Below the pieces are notes generated by a model. It was given only the letters and a program-made list of their open reading frames with translations. It did not search any database and was not told where the DNA came from. A stretch of 22,195 nt of DNA, from positions 1-22,195 of the IMG/VR virus record IMGVR_UViG_3300028115_000135, one strand, 5' to 3'. This DNA is from a virus. Positions 21,689-22,195 of this stretch are shown here, in pieces. The translations under genes and the position numbers were made by a program. The first letter of the stretch is position 1, and each line of letters starts with the position of its first letter.

Positions 21689-21961
21689 CTAACTATAAAA
21701 AACCGTCACAGAAGTACATGCTGTAAACAACGACACATAAATGTCGCTTACACGCAACCCTTCGTCCGGTATGTTTACGGAGTGGGTGTCTGACGCATTT
21801 AGGTCCATGTCCAAAACAGTAGAACCCCCGTTACCATCTGTAATAGTAAGTCGGGGACTACCGGTTGTTGTCTTAACTTGAACTTGGCGGATGCGGGCTG
21901 GACCCACACCCGCGGAACCTGTAGCCGCCAGTCGTTTAGTTTTTACGTCTGAACCAGCCAT
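21689..21961 (-). CDS. 90-aa beta-rich virion protein, paralogue 2
   Basis: MAGSDVKTKRLAATGSAGVG followed by PARIRQVQVKT, SPRLTITDGNGGSTVLDMDL, IPDEGLRVSDIYVSLF and CTSVTVFYS. The pattern and length match paralogue 1 throughout. Strands alternate with Gly/Asn turns, as in a small beta sandwich. Its GGGAGG ribosome site is partly within the stem of an inverted repeat that spans the preceding stop codon. I cannot tell which of the two copies is the ancestral one. Confidence 0.87.
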   Translation of the reverse strand: MAGSDVKTKRLAATGSAGVGPARIRQVQVKTTTGSPRLTITDGNGGSTVLDMDLNASDTHSVNIPDEGLRVSDIYVSLFTACTSVTVFYS

Positions 21962-21987
21962 AATAACCTCCCTTAACCAAGGTTATT
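21962..21987 (-). promoter_or_regulatory. 8-bp hairpin covering a stop codon and ribosome site
   Basis: Perfect arms AATAACCT and AGGTTATT with a 10-nt loop. On the message the stop codon TAA of the upstream gene lies in the loop, and the downstream ribosome site GGGAGG is partly in the 3' arm. No U-tract follows, so it is not a typical terminator. It could gate translation of the 90-aa gene. Confidence 0.35.
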
Positions 21988-22195
21988 GTTCTGAGCGTAC
22001 AGAATAGTAAACCGTACTTCTCCGGCAGTAGTTGCCGCTGACGCTGTCACTGTTAGACGAATGTCCGCAGTTCCTGTATCTTCCCACGCTAACGTTCCAC
22101 CTGCTTCAGTAGTTGGATATTTACGACCTGCTGTTGTACCGCTTGCAAAAGTATTTAAGATTGAGGTCGCACCGCCTACTGTGTCTCCAACCCTT
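21973..22195 (-). CDS. C-terminal end of a beta-rich virion protein (5' part outside)
   Basis: The frame enters from the right edge and stops at TAA 21973-21975, giving 73 residues. It has GGATSILNTFASGTTAGRKY, LAWEDTGTADIRLTVTASAA, GEVRFTILYAQ and the end NNNLG. Alternating hydrophobic strands with Gly/Thr/Ser turns indicate a beta-rich structural protein. The 'RFTILYA' end is reminiscent of the aromatic ends of the two small paralogues downstream. Its N-terminus is outside the window, so family assignment is not possible. Confidence 0.75.
   Translation of the reverse strand, partial: RVGDTVGGATSILNTFASGTTAGRKYPTTEAGGTLAWEDTGTADIRLTVTASAATTAGEVRFTILYAQNNNLG

Noticed and set aside
1-22195. 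tRNA genes, integrase, attachment sites, promoters and rho-independent terminators
   Set aside because: No gap between genes exceeds about 25 nt, no cloverleaf or hairpin-plus-T-tract was seen, and no recombinase-like protein is encoded.

Overview
The window is a single, densely packed block of virion structural genes from a tailed bacteriophage (Caudoviricetes). Every gene I can support lies on the minus strand, so transcription runs from right to left. The gene content points to the uncultured marine phage pool. There are P22-type podovirus tail components: a gp4-like adaptor and a gp10-like packaged-DNA stabilisation protein. They sit beside small proteins that are familiar from marine cyanophages and other ocean phages: a DUF6447-like protein, a DUF5872-like protein, Lys/Arg-rich Cys-containing mini-proteins, and an S74-terminated fibre with NTAVG repeats. 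A podovirus-like particle infecting a marine bacterium is the best guess. The host cannot be named from this window.

Layout in transcription order (right to left). (1) 22195-21405: the end of a beta-rich virion protein, then two small paralogous beta-rich proteins. (2) 21397-20526: three small, very basic proteins with conserved Cys pairs. (3) 20529-19812: a conserved 194-aa protein, then a 49-aa basic protein built from a 9-residue tandem repeat. (4) 19809-17047: connector and tail module, with a gp4-like adaptor, a 100-aa protein, a second adaptor-like protein, a 142-aa beta protein and a 22-residue-repeat protein. (5) 17037-12377: a 1385-aa fibre with about 50 copies of a 17-residue repeat and a self-cleaving S74 chaperone, followed by two small acidic proteins. 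(6) 12367-9733: gp10-like protein carrying two inserted Ig-like modules, a 98-aa protein and a 75-aa zinc-ribbon protein. (7) 9736 to the left edge: four large low-complexity proteins (515, 754, 1028 and more than 946 aa). These have Ala/Gly/Gln-rich, repeat-rich or hydrophobic segments and are candidate internal or ejected virion proteins.

No gap between genes exceeds about 25 nt, and many junctions are ATGA or TAATG overlaps. This implies one polycistronic message with strong translational coupling. I see no tRNA, CRISPR array, insertion sequence, integrase, replication gene or lysis gene. The best leads are the repeat-built proteins (28-, 22-, 17-, 11/18- and 9-residue units), the easily missed 49-aa gene, short modules shared between unrelated structural genes, and a CpG-poor block at the fibre's 3' end that suggests acquisition by recombination.
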